Source of the DNA: Mycobacteroides abscessus ATCC 19977
GTDB taxonomy: Bacteria > Actinomycetota > Actinomycetes > Mycobacteriales > Mycobacteriaceae
DNA: 64,000 nt
NCBI RefSeq assembly: GCF_000069185.1
Contig: NC_010397.1
Span: forward strand, 3,410,001 to 3,474,000
Reading direction: 5' to 3'
The position numbers and the translations under genes are program-made. The notes beneath the pieces were generated by a model. It was not told where the DNA came from. It searched no databases and saw nothing but the letters and a program-made list of their open reading frames with translations. Position 1 is the first letter of the stretch. Every line of letters begins with the position of its first letter. Positions 63,766 to 64,000 of this stretch are shown piece after piece.

Positions 63766-64000
63766 CTAGCCGGTCAGGTTCTCGGGCTCGGCCCAGCCGA
63801 TCAGCTCGTCACGGGCCCGGGCTACCCGCGAACGAATGGTGCCGATGGCACAGCCGCAGACATCGGCTGTCTCGGCGTACGACAAGCCGACCACCTGGGT
63901 CAGCACCAACGCCTCGCGCCGGTCATCGTCAAGCGCGGCCAGCAGCGACTTGAGCTCCACCAGCTCCTCGAACCGGTGCGTGGGGCGGCGCAGCGAAGCT
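63766..64000 (-). CDS. sigC: ECF RNA polymerase sigma factor, C-terminal part (SigC-like), cut by the window end
   Basis: The stop (TAG) is at 63766-63768 and the frame runs off the window at 64000; 77 codons are visible. It contains the sigma region 4 [23 protein letters not shown], then [20 protein letters not shown] and [16 protein letters not shown]. The VCGC insertion in the HTH and the PENLTG end match tuberculosis SigC. Region 2 lies outside the window. No anti-sigma gene is visible downstream (the next gene is convergent). Confidence 0.82.
   Translation of the reverse strand, partial: ASLRRPTHRFEELVELKSLLAALDDDRREALVLTQVVGLSYAETADVCGCAIGTIRSRVARARDELIGWAEPENLTG

Overview
The window is GC-rich, gene-dense actinobacterial DNA. 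Its gene order largely follows the Mycobacterium tuberculosis Rv3028c-Rv3059 segment (fixB, fixA, methyltransferase, GH57, GT4, acetyltransferase, PQQ lipoprotein, two methyltransferases, echA17, Nudix, ABC ATPase, serB2, ctaD, fecB, adhC, DUF3349, nrdF2, nrdE-I-H, FMN reductase, TetR, SDR, TetR, cyp136). Extra blocks absent from that backbone (carboxylic acid reductase, azlCD, a MocR/YczE pair, a BacA-type transporter, an ammonia-dependent NAD synthetase) point to a rapidly growing mycobacterium, most likely the Mycobacteroides abscessus/chelonae group. That assignment is inferred from gene order as I remember it, not from a database search.

Layout. 1-2.25 kb: a LuxR regulator whose 5' end lies outside the window. 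2.36-4.16 kb: fixA-fixB (electron-transfer flavoprotein). 4.4-8.15 kb: methyltransferase, GH57 and GT4 of methylglucose-lipopolysaccharide (MGLP) type, with a perfect 30-bp tandem repeat between GH57 and GT4. 8.2-11.7 kb: carboxylic acid reductase. 11.7-17.7 kb: regulator-centred modules (Lrp/azlCD, TetR/SRPBCC, a duplicated metal-dependent hydrolase pair, ArsR/AHSA1). 17.7-24.6 kb: return to the backbone (acetyltransferase to ABC ATPase). 24.6-27.5 kb: EspR-like regulator, YczE membrane protein and MocR regulator. 27.6-31.8 kb: serB2, ctaD, fecB. 31.8-38.2 kb: F420-type oxidoreductases, SRPBCC proteins, two TetRs, an EamA exporter and a BacA-like transporter. 38.2-42.8 kb: adhC, LLM monooxygenase, secreted protein, DUF3349, nrdF2. 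42.9-49.2 kb: inserted block (SDR, geranylgeranyl-reductase-like enzyme, DUF1275, mycothiol enzyme, a LysR-type effector domain with no HTH, small DUF genes, and an AT-richer toxin-tail/immunity remnant). 49.3-52.2 kb: nrdHIE. 52.8-60.4 kb: MFS symporter to cyp136. 60.4-64 kb: a stand-alone LeuA regulatory-type domain behind a structured leader, a COG0523 GTPase, two dehydrogenases and the C-terminal end of a SigC-like ECF sigma factor.

How it works together. The nrdHIE and nrdF2 transcription units encode a class Ib ribonucleotide reductase. They are about 6.5 kb apart, yet each has a pair of NrdR-type boxes exactly 32 bp apart, so they look co-regulated. Many regulators sit divergently next to, or overlapping, the genes they probably control, and clear palindromes are visible in those gaps. 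Several start codons follow a TANNNT hexamer by 6-7 nt with no Shine-Dalgarno sequence, which suggests leaderless mRNAs. No tRNA, rRNA, CRISPR array, insertion sequence or prophage was recognised. The most unusual elements are the leader of the LeuA-type domain gene, the toxin/immunity remnant, the 30-bp tandem repeat, and the 28-bp-stem hairpin between the MocR gene and serB2.
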